Shown: positions 1 through 6,065 of the stretch, in pieces
Position numbering within the stretch: position 1 is the first letter of the stretch
Layout: each line of letters begins with the position of its first letter
Source: 2-01-FULL-40-42 sp964349415
Lineage (GTDB): Bacteria > Patescibacteriota > Microgenomatia > UBA1406 > GWC2-37-13
Direction of reading: 5' to 3'
Assembly (NCBI GenBank): GCA_964349415.1
Contig: CAYGGJ010000008.1
Location: forward strand, 1 to 21,854
Length of the DNA stretch: 21,854 bases
Translations under genes and position numbers: made by a program
The notes under the pieces: model-generated
The model's input: the letters and a program-made list of their open reading frames with translations, nothing else
The model's database searches: none
What the model was told of the DNA's origin: nothing

Positions 1-2
1 GC

Positions 3-224
3 TTTGATTTTGCAGGGACTTACACAGAGGTAAAAGAACATGAGCTTATCGAATATGATTTTGGAGATCGTCATACAAAGATAGAGTTTAAAGTAGTGCC
101 CGAGGGAGTTCGGGTTGTAGAAACATTTGATCCGGAAAATGAGAATTCGGAAGAAATGCAAAGGTCTGGTTGGCAAGCAATTCTTGACAATTTCAAAAAA
201 TACGTTGAAACTAGTTTAAAATAA
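3..224 (+). CDS. AHSA1/SRPBCC family protein, C-terminal part (5' end outside window)
   Basis: An open frame enters from the left edge and ends at TAA 222-224; 73 codons are visible. The product reads as the C-terminal half of an Hsp90-ATPase-activator-homologue-1-like SRPBCC domain: beta strands with GTYTEV and LIEYDFGDR, then V.ETFDPEN, a GW residue pair and the closing helix QAILDNFKKYVE, which is the usual end of this family. Family members form a helix-grip fold with a hydrophobic cavity; the ligand cannot be told from sequence. The next gene (a PhnB-like VOC protein) starts two bases after the stop, so the two are probably co-transcribed. AHSA1, VOC/PhnB and DUF1428 genes often sit together in bacterial genomes. 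Family assignment is fairly sure; function is unknown. Confidence 0.8.
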   Translation, partial: FDFAGTYTEVKEHELIEYDFGDRHTKIEFKVVPEGVRVVETFDPENENSEEMQRSGWQAILDNFKKYVETSLK

Positions 225-226
225 CT

Positions 227-664
227 ATGGCAAGTGTAAGCACATACCTCAATTTTTCACGGAACACCGAAGAGGCCTTTAATTTTTATAAATCAGTTTT
301 TGGTGGAGACTTTGATGGTGGCATAAGGCGAATGGGCGAAGTACCCCCTCAGGAAGGCCAACCTCCTATGAAAGAGGAGGATAAGAATCTTGTAATGCAC
401 GTATCACTTCCAATTACAGGAGGTCATCTACTGATGGGGACTGATGCACCTGAGTCAATGGGTTTCAAAGTGAATTTTGGAAACAACGTTTATATAAATA
501 TAGAGCCTGATACACGCGCCGAAGTGGACAAGTTGTTTAAGGCGCTTTCCGAAGGGGGCAAGGTAGAGATGGATCCACAGGAAATGTTTTGGGGAGATTA
601 TTTTGCATCATGTACTGATAAATTCGGCGTGAACTGGATGTTTAACTGTGCCAGCAAAACTTAA
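227..664 (+). CDS. VOC family protein, PhnB-like
   Basis: This 145-residue protein has the PhnB/glyoxalase-like layout: an opening strand (STYLNFSRNTEEAFNFYKSVFGG) typical of VOC proteins, a middle section HVSLPITGGHLLMGTDAP, and a C-terminal half ending in MFWGDYFASCTDKFGVNWMFNC, which matches the PhnB signature W-G-x-x-x-x-x-x-D-x-F-G-x-x-W. Two beta-alpha-beta-beta-beta units are implied. VOC proteins include dioxygenases, isomerases and drug-binding resistance proteins; PhnB-like members mostly lack a known reaction. The start lies 2 nt after the stop of the SRPBCC gene. A TAAAAT box (217-222) ends 4 nt upstream, so it could also have its own leaderless start. It is one of five VOC genes in the first 6 kb. 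Confidence 0.88.
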   Translation: MASVSTYLNFSRNTEEAFNFYKSVFGGDFDGGIRRMGEVPPQEGQPPMKEEDKNLVMHVSLPITGGHLLMGTDAPESMGFKVNFGNNVYINIEPDTRAEVDKLFKALSEGGKVEMDPQEMFWGDYFASCTDKFGVNWMFNCASKT

Positions 665-678
665 GACGCATTAATTTA

Positions 679-694
679 TTACACACTTCTTACA
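679..694 (+). promoter_or_regulatory. TTACA direct-repeat box, site a
   Basis: TTACA occurs at 679-683 and again at 690-694, an exact 11-nt repeat. It ends 10 nt before the TACAAT box (705-710) of the VOC gene at 719, where a -35 would otherwise be expected; no good -35 hexamer is present. That geometry is like a response-regulator box that replaces a -35 element. Binding is inference. Confidence 0.45.
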
Positions 695-704
695 AGCTTT
701 GATT

Positions 705-710
705 TACAAT
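705..710 (+). promoter_or_regulatory. -10 box for the VOC gene at 719
   Basis: TACAAT ends 8 nt before the ATG at 719. No Shine-Dalgarno sequence lies between, so the transcript is probably leaderless or nearly so. This spacing supports ATG 719 over the in-frame ATG at 725. Confidence 0.55.
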
Positions 711-718
711 AAGAACTT

Positions 719-1114
719 ATGAAAATGAATCCGGTCGTACATTTTGAAATGCCGTCAAAGGACAAGAAAAGAACAGCTGAATTTTATTCTAAGGTTTTTG
801 GCTGGAGTATGAATCAGCTGGGTGATGAAATGGGGAGTTATCTTCTTGCGGGCACTACTGAAATTGATGAAAAAAATATGGTTAAGACGCCGGGAAATAT
901 TAACGGGGGATTTTTTGATTACAAAGACGAGGACGGCTTCAGGCAACCTCATATAGTTATCTCGGTCGACAATTTAGAAGAAAGCATGAAAAAAGTTGTA
1001 GAAGGCGGCGGAAAATTACTTGGAGAGCCAATGGATATCCCGGGAATTGGAAAATACATTTCATTCAAAGATACCGAAGATAATAACGTAGGCATACTCC
1101 AGCCTTCAACATAG
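719..1114 (+). CDS. VOC family protein (glyoxalase/bleomycin-resistance fold)
   Basis: The 131-residue product starts with PVVHFEMPSKDKKRTAEFYSKVFGW, the classic first strand and helix of a VOC domain, and its second module runs PHIVISVDNLEESMKKVVEGGGKLL to KDTEDNNVGILQPS. The module order beta-alpha-beta-beta-beta twice fits the family and the length is normal. Possible metal ligands are the His in VVHFEM and residues near VGILQ, but the usual Glu of the last strand is a Gln, so a metal-dependent activity is doubtful. It belongs to the subgroup similar to the C-terminal domains of actinobacterial hydroxylase-like VOC proteins, mostly uncharacterised. It is separated from the previous gene by 54 bases carrying a TTACA repeat box and a -10 box. 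Confidence 0.88.
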   Translation: MKMNPVVHFEMPSKDKKRTAEFYSKVFGWSMNQLGDEMGSYLLAGTTEIDEKNMVKTPGNINGGFFDYKDEDGFRQPHIVISVDNLEESMKKVVEGGGKLLGEPMDIPGIGKYISFKDTEDNNVGILQPST

Positions 1115-1145
1115 ACGCAACTCCCTTATAAGTTAAGAAAATTCT

Positions 1146-1523
1146 ATGAATACTATTGGATACTTTGAAATCCAAGCAGACGATCTCTACAAAGCTCGTA
1201 AATTTTACGGTGAAGTATTCGAATGGAAGTTTGTCGAACAAAAAGGACTACCTATTGAATATTGGAGAATAGAACAAGCCGGAATTAACGGAGGTCTTCT
1301 TCCGCGCCCCGCAAAAGTTCCTCCTCCCATGCACGGAACCAATGCTTTTGTTTGTTCGGTAGAGGTTGAAAATTTTGATAAAACTGCAGAAAAGATTTTA
1401 AAACTCGGAGGTCAAGAAGCAATGCCGAAATTTGCTGTCCCAGGTCGGTGTTGGCAAGGTTACTTTGTCGATCCATTTGGAAACACACTCGGAGTTTTTC
1501 AAGTTGACGAAAAGGCGGCCTAA
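1146..1523 (+). CDS. VOC family protein
   Basis: The product has 125 residues. The N-terminal module starts NTIGYFEIQADDLYKARKFY with GEVFEWKF, and the second module ends GYFVDPFGNTLGVFQVD, the standard closing D-P-x-G-N-x-x-G-x-x-Q pattern of VOC proteins. The middle has GINGGLLPRP, found in the same actinobacterial-type VOC subgroup as the gene at 719, and these two look like diverged paralogues. No Shine-Dalgarno sequence precedes the ATG; a weak -10-like TTAAGA (1133-1138) ends 7 nt upstream. It sits 31 bases after the previous gene. The substrate is unknown. Confidence 0.88.
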   Translation: MNTIGYFEIQADDLYKARKFYGEVFEWKFVEQKGLPIEYWRIEQAGINGGLLPRPAKVPPPMHGTNAFVCSVEVENFDKTAEKILKLGGQEAMPKFAVPGRCWQGYFVDPFGNTLGVFQVDEKAA

Positions 1524-1531
1524 GTTATAAT
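1504..1531 (+). promoter_or_regulatory. Sigma-70-type promoter for the DUF1428 gene
   Basis: TTGACG (1504-1509), a 16-nt spacer and TATAAT (1526-1531) lie inside and just after the 3' end of the VOC gene. The -10 ends 6 nt before the ATG at 1538, so transcription should begin at or next to the start codon. Confidence 0.75.
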
Positions 1532-1537
1532 ACCATT

Positions 1538-1927
1538 ATGCGATACGTTGATGGATTCCTACTAATAGTCCCAAAGAAAAAACTGAGCGCATATAAAAAA
1601 ATGGCTGAGGACGGTAAAAGAATTTGGATGAAATACGGCGCACTGGATTATAAAGAGTGTATCGGTGACGATCTTAATCCGGATTCAGGGGGGATGAAAA
1701 CTTCTTCATTTCCCAAACTAACTAAACTTAAATCAAATGAGATAGTTGTCTTTTCATATATTGTTTTTAAGTCTCGGGCTCATCGGGACCAAGTAAACAA
1801 AAAAGTAATGAAAGATCCAGCGATGAGTGCAGAAGTATGGAAAGACAAGCCAATGCCGTTTGACATGAAGCGTATGGCCTACGGCGGGTTCAAGGTTATC
1901 GTCGACGAAAAGAAAAGAAAAAAATAG
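1538..1927 (+). CDS. DUF1428 family protein
   Basis: This 129-residue protein starts MRYVDGFLLIVPKKKLSAYKKMAE with GKRIWMKYGALDYKE, the hallmark opening of DUF1428 (E. coli YbaA-like, a dimeric alpha/beta-barrel, ferredoxin-like fold). Later parts also match: FSYIVFKSRAHRDQVNKKVMKDP, the conserved MPFDMKRMAYGGFK, and a short basic tail. No enzymatic activity is established for the family. The gene has its own promoter overlapping the end of the VOC gene and ends one base before the stop codon of the convergent SET gene. A 10-bp palindrome (AGATTAATCT, 1926-1935) spans the junction. Confidence 0.9.
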   Translation: MRYVDGFLLIVPKKKLSAYKKMAEDGKRIWMKYGALDYKECIGDDLNPDSGGMKTSSFPKLTKLKSNEIVVFSYIVFKSRAHRDQVNKKVMKDPAMSAEVWKDKPMPFDMKRMAYGGFKVIVDEKKRKK

Positions 1928-1928
1928 A

Positions 1929-2516
1929 TTAATCTAAAGAATACATAGTTGAGTAGATTGGATTATCAGGATTTATCTTTGGGTAAGAGTTAAGTTTGGG
2001 CAGAGCTTTTCCAAAGACAACTTTTGGCGCTTTAGTTTTCTTTCTTTCCACTTCCTGAAACTTTTGCCACTTTCTGTACTTTCTTTTGGATAGATGCATG
2101 GTGCCGTTACAATATTTACTGTCACATTTACAGATATGTGTACATGGATTGCAGGTCTTGTCCAAAGGACTAAATAAATAGGAGATTGTAAGTTCTTCAC
2201 CGGATTTTATTTTTCTTAGAGCAAAAAAAAGTGTATGGCCGCGGTACGTATAGATCCAACAGTTAGGTTTGCAAGAATGATTGGTAAGGTAGATACCTGG
2301 TTTTGTTAGATCAGGGTAGATGCCTGCTTCATCTGAAAAATACATCAAATACAGTCCTTCTTTATCTTTTTCCAGATCATATTCTGCAATACTTATTATT
2401 TCCCCAAGGTAGTCACCGATTATAGTACCGGTCTTTATTTCTTTCTTTGCAAAGACACCCCTTCCTTTTTTTTCTGTCTTTTTTATTTCCCAACAATCAT
2501 CTTCTAGTAAAAACAC
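1929..2516 (-). CDS. SET-domain protein-lysine methyltransferase-like, with post-SET-like Cys cluster
   Basis: The product has 195 residues and a GTG start. It contains the SET core in order: GRGVFA at residues 18-23 (AdoMet site), YLGE at 36-39, the pseudoknot motif NHSCKPNC at 79-86, and GEELTISY at 106-113 with the active-site Tyr. A post-SET-like cluster follows (Cys 122, 125, 129, 131, 136), which in eukaryotic SET enzymes binds zinc with the Cys of NHSC. The C-terminal 50 residues are Lys-rich. SET enzymes use AdoMet to methylate lysines of proteins; the bacterial substrate is unknown. A TACTAT box (2524-2529, minus strand) ends 7 nt before the GTG, supporting this start. It is convergent with the DUF1428 gene and divergent from the next VOC gene. 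Confidence 0.9.
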   Translation of the reverse strand: MFLLEDDCWEIKKTEKKGRGVFAKKEIKTGTIIGDYLGEIISIAEYDLEKDKEGLYLMYFSDEAGIYPDLTKPGIYLTNHSCKPNCWIYTYRGHTLFFALRKIKSGEELTISYLFSPLDKTCNPCTHICKCDSKYCNGTMHLSKRKYRKWQKFQEVERKKTKAPKVVFGKALPKLNSYPKINPDNPIYSTMYSLD

Positions 2517-2543
2517 TGCAACAATAGTAGCATATTTAATTTC

Positions 2544-2559
2544 TTACCAACTACTTACA
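2544..2559 (+). promoter_or_regulatory. TTAC(C/A) direct-repeat box, site b
   Basis: TTACC (2544-2548) and TTACA (2555-2559) are spaced by 11 nt in the divergent region between the SET gene and the VOC gene at 2594. The box lies between the two -10 elements (TACTAT at 2524-2529 on the minus strand, TACAAT at 2580-2585 on the plus strand), so one bound factor could act on both promoters. Confidence 0.4.
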
Positions 2560-2579
2560 CTATCGCCAAACTTGTTTGT

Positions 2580-2585
2580 TACAAT
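2580..2585 (+). promoter_or_regulatory. -10 box for the VOC gene at 2594
   Basis: TACAAT ends 8 nt before the ATG and there is no Shine-Dalgarno sequence. No clear -35 is present at the normal distance. Confidence 0.5.
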
Positions 2586-2593
2586 AAAACTCT

Positions 2594-3070
2594 ATGCAAA
2601 AGATTACTCCATGTCTTTGGTTCGATAAAAGCGCTGAAGAAGCGGTAGATTTTTACCTCACAGTTTTTAAAAATTCCAAAAAGGGAGCCGTTTCTCATTA
2701 TGGGAAAGAAGGGGTTGAGATTCATGGGATGCCTGAGGGGACAGTTTTGACAATTGAGTTTGAACTTGAAGGGCAAAAATTTCTTGCGATGAATGGAGGA
2801 CCCGCATTTAAATTTAGTGAAGCGATCTCATTTATGGTTTCCTGCGACACACAAGAGGAAATCGATTATTACTGGGAAAAGCTTTCTGCAGTGCCGGAGT
2901 CTGAACAATGTGGGTGGCTAAAAGACAAATTTGGCTTGTCATGGCAGGTGACACCAAAAAATATGGATAATTACATGAAGGGTCCTAACTCGGAAAAAGT
3001 TATGGCTGTACTTCTTGAAATGAAAAAGTTAGTCATCGCAGATCTCCAAAAAGCCGCCGAAGGAAAATAA
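2594..3070 (+). CDS. VOC family protein, PhnB/3-demethylubiquinone-methyltransferase-like domain
   Basis: The 158-residue product opens QKITPCLWFDKSAEEAVDFY, typical of the PF06983-type VOC subgroup. It then has VLTIEFELEGQKFLAMNGGPAFKFSEAISFMV, a Cys-Asp and helix EEIDYYWEKLS, and the diagnostic CGWLKDKFGLSWQVTP. Databases often label these 3-demethylubiquinone-9 3-methyltransferase, but there is no methyltransferase motif and the label is a historical error. Proteins of this type are one-domain, dimer-forming and of unknown substrate. The last 30 residues form a basic helix after the core domain. It reads divergently from the SET gene and has a private near-leaderless promoter. Confidence 0.9.
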   Translation: MQKITPCLWFDKSAEEAVDFYLTVFKNSKKGAVSHYGKEGVEIHGMPEGTVLTIEFELEGQKFLAMNGGPAFKFSEAISFMVSCDTQEEIDYYWEKLSAVPESEQCGWLKDKFGLSWQVTPKNMDNYMKGPNSEKVMAVLLEMKKLVIADLQKAAEGK

Positions 3071-3081
3071 AACCTTCTTGA

Positions 3082-3087
3082 TATAAT
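3082..3087 (+). promoter_or_regulatory. -10 box for the small membrane protein gene at 3098
   Basis: TATAAT ends 10 nt before the ATG. With the usual start of transcription about 7 nt downstream, the leader would be only a few bases. Confidence 0.55.
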
Positions 3088-3097
3088 TGATTTAGAA

Positions 3098-3403
3098 ATG
3101 ACAAAAAATCCTTTTATTAATGCGCTTTCGGCAACAGCCTATATTATAATTGTTGCCTCCGTTATGAATTTGGGTACGAAGAATATGAAAGGCCCGGATA
3201 CTGTCATGGCGCCAATTGTATTTCTGTCGGTATTTACTTTGTCTGCAGCGGTTATGGGATATCTGTTTCTTCTTCAACCGCTTCAGCTTTATCTAGATGG
3301 AAAAAAGAAAGCGGGAGTTGCTTTATTTGTCCAAACACTAGGATCATTCGCACTTATAACTGTCGTGATCCTCACCCTCTTTTTCACAAGAATATTAAAA
3401 TAA
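3098..3403 (+). CDS. Small integral membrane protein, unknown function
   Basis: The product has 101 residues. I see three probable membrane helices: roughly 9-25 (ALSATAYIIIVASVM), 37-60 (VMAPIVFLSVFTLSAAVMGYLF) and 76-97 (VALFVQTLGSFALITVVILTLF), with a basic DGKKK loop between the second and third. No motif is recognisable. It precedes the MFS exporter by 13 bases, but that gene has its own promoter inside the end of this one, so a shared role is only possible. Similar short three-helix proteins are frequent as hypotheticals in small-genome bacteria. Confidence 0.75.
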   Translation: MTKNPFINALSATAYIIIVASVMNLGTKNMKGPDTVMAPIVFLSVFTLSAAVMGYLFLLQPLQLYLDGKKKAGVALFVQTLGSFALITVVILTLFFTRILK

Positions 3404-3410
3404 GTATAAT
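3383..3410 (+). promoter_or_regulatory. Sigma-70-type promoter for the MFS gene
   Basis: TTCACA (3383-3388), a 16-nt spacer and TATAAT (3405-3410) end 6 nt before the ATG at 3417. The -35 lies within the preceding gene. No ribosome binding site follows. Confidence 0.7.
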
Positions 3411-3416
3411 TTCTGC

Positions 3417-4814
3417 ATGAGTAAAAGTAAAAAGATCACTCTTTTATTACTGTCTCTCACCATGTTTTTGGTTGTCCTAGACAGCGCGATTGTTAACGTA
3501 GCTCTTCCAGCTATTAAAGAAGCGTTACACTTTAAGGCATCCAATCTTCAATGGGTTTTAACCGCGTACATTCTTACTTTTGGAGGTTTTCTCATGCTGG
3601 GTGGCCGTACCGCTGATTTGTATGGGCGCCGCTTAGTACTCGTCTGGGGTATAGTGGGATTTTGTTTGTTTTCATTATTACTAGGGTTTTCCAGCTCAAG
3701 CACTGTGTTTATCGTGCTCCGCGCACTACAAGGGCTGGCAGCTGGTTTCATGGCGCCTACAGCGCTTTCCATTTTACTTACAACTTTTAAAGAAGGACCA
3801 GAACGCCACAAAGCATTAAGCATATGGAGTATAGTTGCGTCAGGAGGAGCCGCAGCCGGAGTATTTTTAGGCGGATTCTTAACGCAATATCTTGGATGGG
3901 AATGGTGTTTTTTTGTAAACGTTCCTATTGGGATAGCAGTGATTATTGGTATCTTAAAACACATTCCGGCGCATATAAAAGAGGCAAAAGATAAACATCT
4001 TGATCTCCCCGGCGCTGTGTTAATAACCAGCGGCTTAATGGTATTCGTATATGCTTTAACTCTTGTATCTCAAATCGGATGGACTGTGAATTCTACTTTA
4101 TTATCTTTAGGTGTAAGTATTTTTCTACTCGCTGTGTTTGTGATAAACGAAACTCGAGTAAAACATCCATTGGTCCCACTTTCCATATTCAGGATTCGAA
4201 ATGTAACCGGCGGCAACTTAATCATGTTGCCAATTGTGGCAGGGGCATTAGGTATGTTTTTCTTTTTGTCACAGTACATTCAAAACATACTTCATTATCC
4301 GCCTATTTTAAGTGGTCTTTGCTTTCTTCCAATCCCAATCATTATTGGAATAATTTCATACCAAGCACCTCGACTCCTTGGAAGATTTGGTTTCAAGCCA
4401 ATGGCGATTGTTGGGACCGGATTTACCACAGTGGGTATTTTTTCAATCAGTTTTGTTAATACAACCTCTTCTTACTGGACCCACCTTTTCCCGGCGTTCG
4501 TATTATTGGCAATGGGATTTGGGATATCATTTGTCGCAATTACAGTTGCCGCGACATCGGGTGTGCCTCATGAGGAAGCCGGGCTCGCTTCAGGACTCAT
4601 TAATACATCTCAGCAGATTGGTGGAGCTTTGGGACTAGCGATACTCGCAGTAGTTGCGAACTCTACCACCATTGCAGCAACGAAATCGGGAATGAACGTG
4701 ATCGATGCAAGTGTCCGTGGATATCAGCAGGCATTCCTTACCGCTACAACGCTAATAGCTATTGCGTTTCTCGTTTCGATTTTCGTTATAAAAGCGCCAA
4801 AAAATACCAAGTGA
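3417..4814 (+). CDS. MFS transporter, DHA2 family (EmrB/QacA type, about 14 membrane helices)
   Basis: This 465-residue membrane protein has the major-facilitator motif A GGRTADLYGRR at residues 62-72, motif D1 LDSAIVNVALP at 21-31 (with the helix-1 Asp of this group), LQWVLTAYIL at 45-53, and a proline/glycine-rich helix 5 (GGAAAGVFLGGFLTQYLGW) matching motif C. The length and hydrophobicity fit about 14 helices, the drug:H+ antiporter-2 layout. Such proteins export drugs, dyes or other amphipathic compounds using the proton gradient. No regulator or membrane-fusion partner (EmrA) lies nearby, so it probably works alone in a single membrane. It is transcribed from its own leaderless promoter. 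The family is sure; the substrate is unknown. Confidence 0.93.
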   Translation: MSKSKKITLLLLSLTMFLVVLDSAIVNVALPAIKEALHFKASNLQWVLTAYILTFGGFLMLGGRTADLYGRRLVLVWGIVGFCLFSLLLGFSSSSTVFIVLRALQGLAAGFMAPTALSILLTTFKEGPERHKALSIWSIVASGGAAAGVFLGGFLTQYLGWEWCFFVNVPIGIAVIIGILKHIPAHIKEAKDKHLDLPGAVLITSGLMVFVYALTLVSQIGWTVNSTLLSLGVSIFLLAVFVINETRVKHPLVPLSIFRIRNVTGGNLIMLPIVAGALGMFFFLSQYIQNILHYPPILSGLCFLPIPIIIGIISYQAPRLLGRFGFKPMAIVGTGFTTVGIFSISFVNTTSSYWTHLFPAFVLLAMGFGISFVAITVAATSGVPHEEAGLASGLINTSQQIGGALGLAILAVVANSTTIAATKSGMNVIDASVRGYQQAFLTATTLIAIAFLVSIFVIKAPKNTK

Positions 4815-4884
4815 AGAAATTGCATATATGCAGAGAACGTTATAAGAAAATTGCCGCAAAGCTGTTAGAACGATAACTCCACTT
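4815..4884 (+). promoter_or_regulatory. Intergenic region before the MGMT gene, with a palindrome and a spaced direct repeat
   Basis: The 70-base gap holds a perfect 12-bp palindrome TGCATATATGCA (4821-4832) and two copies of AGAACG (4834-4839 and 4867-4872) 33 nt apart, about three helical turns. A weak -10, GATAAC (4872-4877), overlaps the second copy and ends 7 nt before the ATG. These could be operator elements; this is inference. Confidence 0.3.
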
Positions 4885-5193
4885 ATGAAAAAATCATTTT
4901 ATTCAAAGATCTACGAAATTGTAAGGCGTATCCCGAGGGGAAAGGTTGCCACCTACAAAACAATCGCAAAATTAGCGGGTAGTCCGGGAGCAGCTCGCGC
5001 GGTAGGATCTGCAATGAAAAAAAATCCCGATCTTAAAGCAATTCCTTGTCACAGAGTGGTTGGCTCAGACGGGAAGATGCGTGGTTACTCTGCAGGGCAG
5101 GGAGTCTCTACAAAAATTCAGATGCTTAAAGATGAAGGCGTCTCTATAAAAAGAGATAAAGTTTTTCTTGCAGTATCCGGTTGGAGCCACTGA
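4885..5193 (+). CDS. MGMT-domain protein (alkyltransferase C-terminal domain only, catalytic Cys present)
   Basis: The 102-residue product matches the DNA-binding and active-site domain of O6-alkylguanine-DNA alkyltransferases: a winged-helix opening (YEIVRRIPRGKVATYKTIAKLAG), the arginine-finger helix GAARAVGSAMKKNP (Arg 38), and the active-site motif IPCHRVVGSDG with Cys 55. It lacks the N-terminal domain of full-length Ogt/Ada-C. Stand-alone versions are either small methyltransferases or alkyltransferase-like (ATL) proteins; ATLs usually have Trp or Ala in place of Cys, so this one could still accept alkyl groups. It would protect DNA from O6-alkylguanine lesions. It appears monocistronic, between the drug exporter and the LapA-like gene. 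Confidence 0.92.
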   Translation: MKKSFYSKIYEIVRRIPRGKVATYKTIAKLAGSPGAARAVGSAMKKNPDLKAIPCHRVVGSDGKMRGYSAGQGVSTKIQMLKDEGVSIKRDKVFLAVSGWSH

Positions 5194-5209
5194 TCAGTTT
5201 CTCCCTTTC

Positions 5210-5236
5210 TTACGTAATGATTACACGATTCTCACA
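5210..5236 (+). promoter_or_regulatory. TTACA triple-repeat box, site c
   Basis: TTACG (5210-5214), TTACA (5221-5225) and TCACA (5232-5236) lie at exact 11-nt intervals, upstream of the LapA-like gene. The central 12 bases TTACACGATTCT (5221-5232) recur identically at 10323-10334 in site d. Possible -10 elements downstream are TATCAT (5250-5255), TATATA (5255-5260) or TACCTA (5263-5268). Confidence 0.5.
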
Positions 5237-5273
5237 CAAGTCTGAGTGTTATCATATATAGTTACCTAAGAAT

Positions 5274-5612
5274 ATGGAAATATTGATCGTGATAGTAGTT
5301 TTTGGCTTAGTGTTTAGTCTATTTGCTACTCAGAACACTATTCCTGTAGTAGTAACTCTTGCGGGTAGCGAATTTGAAATGCCCCTTTACATGATGGTAA
5401 TTGCATCCTTATTTTTCGGATTGCTTCTTTCTTTTATTATGTCGCTTTTTGAAAGTTTTTCTTCAAGTCTTGCTATATGGGGAAGAGATAGCCGGATAAA
5501 ACAAGACAACAAGGAAATTCAAAATCTTAATGACCGTATTCATCAGCTTGAATTGGAAAATACACGATTAAAAGCGAAAGAAGATACTGTTAAAAGAAAC
5601 AACCCGAAATAA
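5274..5612 (+). CDS. LapA-like (DUF1049) membrane protein with C-terminal coiled coil
   Basis: The product has 112 residues. The first membrane helix (about 2-18) runs into FATQNTIPVVVTLAGSEFEMPLYMMV, the conserved N-x-x-P-V...F.....P linker of LapA/YciS-type domains. A second helix (about 36-58) follows, and then a charged heptad-rich helix (about 76-105, NKEIQNLNDRIHQLELENTRLKA) that should form a coiled coil in the cytoplasm. In E. coli LapA works with LapB in control of lipopolysaccharide synthesis; here no LapB is nearby and the role is open. It is followed after 13 bases by a VOC gene with a strong Shine-Dalgarno sequence, so the two form an operon. A TTACA repeat box lies upstream. Confidence 0.82.
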   Translation: MEILIVIVVFGLVFSLFATQNTIPVVVTLAGSEFEMPLYMMVIASLFFGLLLSFIMSLFESFSSSLAIWGRDSRIKQDNKEIQNLNDRIHQLELENTRLKAKEDTVKRNNPK

Positions 5613-5622
5613 AAGGAGGTGA
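5611..5622 (+). promoter_or_regulatory. Strong Shine-Dalgarno sequence, unusual in this window
   Basis: AAAAGGAGGTGA (5611-5622) is a near-perfect anti-16S match directly after the LapA-like stop codon. GGAGG (5615-5619) is 3 nt from ATG 5623 and 6 nt from ATG 5626, which favours the second ATG. It is the only clear Shine-Dalgarno sequence I see in front of any gene here, and it serves the gene that lacks a promoter of its own. Confidence 0.85.
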
Positions 5623-5625
5623 ATG

Positions 5626-5997
5626 ATGCTTAATTTTAACTCAATTTTAGTTTTTTCAGAAAACCCAAAGGCTTTAGCTGATTTTTATAAAAAAGTCTTT
5701 GAAAAAGATCCAGATTGGGATGAAGGTGGTTACTCTGGATTTAATGCAGGAAGTGCATACCTGACGATTGGTCCGCACGATAAAGTAAAAGGTAAAAACA
5801 AAAGCCCTGAGAGGATAATGATTAATCTGGAAACAAAAGAAGTAAAAGAGGAATTTGAAAGAATAAAAAAACTCGGTGCAAAAGTGATTGCAGAACCTTA
5901 CTCAATGGGAGACGATGAAACCAATGGTCTAATTGCAACATTTTCAGACCCTGACGGAAACTATTTTCAGCTTATAACTCCATGGAAGGAAGCCTAA
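5626..5997 (+). CDS. VOC family protein
   Basis: The product has 123 residues from ATG 5626, which is better spaced from the Shine-Dalgarno sequence than ATG 5623 (124 residues). It has a standard VOC pair of modules: FNSILVFSENPKALADFYKKVF at the N terminus, YSGFNAGSAYLTIGPHDKV in the first half, and a C-terminal module EEFERIKKLGAKVIAEPYSM with FSDPDGNYFQLITPW. The last motif is the D-P-D-G-N-x-x-x-L signature of glyoxalase-like proteins. The subgroup resembles bleomycin-resistance/fosfomycin-type folds, but no specific activity can be named. It is the second gene of the LapA-like operon and is the fifth VOC protein of the window. Confidence 0.88.
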   Translation: MLNFNSILVFSENPKALADFYKKVFEKDPDWDEGGYSGFNAGSAYLTIGPHDKVKGKNKSPERIMINLETKEVKEEFERIKKLGAKVIAEPYSMGDDETNGLIATFSDPDGNYFQLITPWKEA

Positions 5998-6028
5998 TAA
6001 AGCTCGTTCTGATAGTCCATAGATGTTC

Positions 6029-6057
6029 TTGACTTCCGTTACTGTCTGCTATAAAAT
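6029..6057 (+). promoter_or_regulatory. Sigma-70-type promoter for the basic protein gene at 6066
   Basis: TTGACT (6029-6034), a 17-nt spacer and TAAAAT (6052-6057) end 8 nt before the ATG. The short leader is a run of T. This promoter supports the plus-strand reading of 6066-6467. Confidence 0.7.
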
Positions 6058-6065
6058 GTTTTTTT

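Noticed and set aside
184..216. TTGACA at 184-189 as -35 for the VOC gene at 227
   Set aside because: The distance to TAAAAT at 217 is 27 nt, too long for a sigma-70 promoter.
2594..3070. 3-demethylubiquinone methyltransferase label
   Set aside because: The sequence is a VOC-fold protein without any AdoMet-binding motif; the label is a known misannotation of this group.
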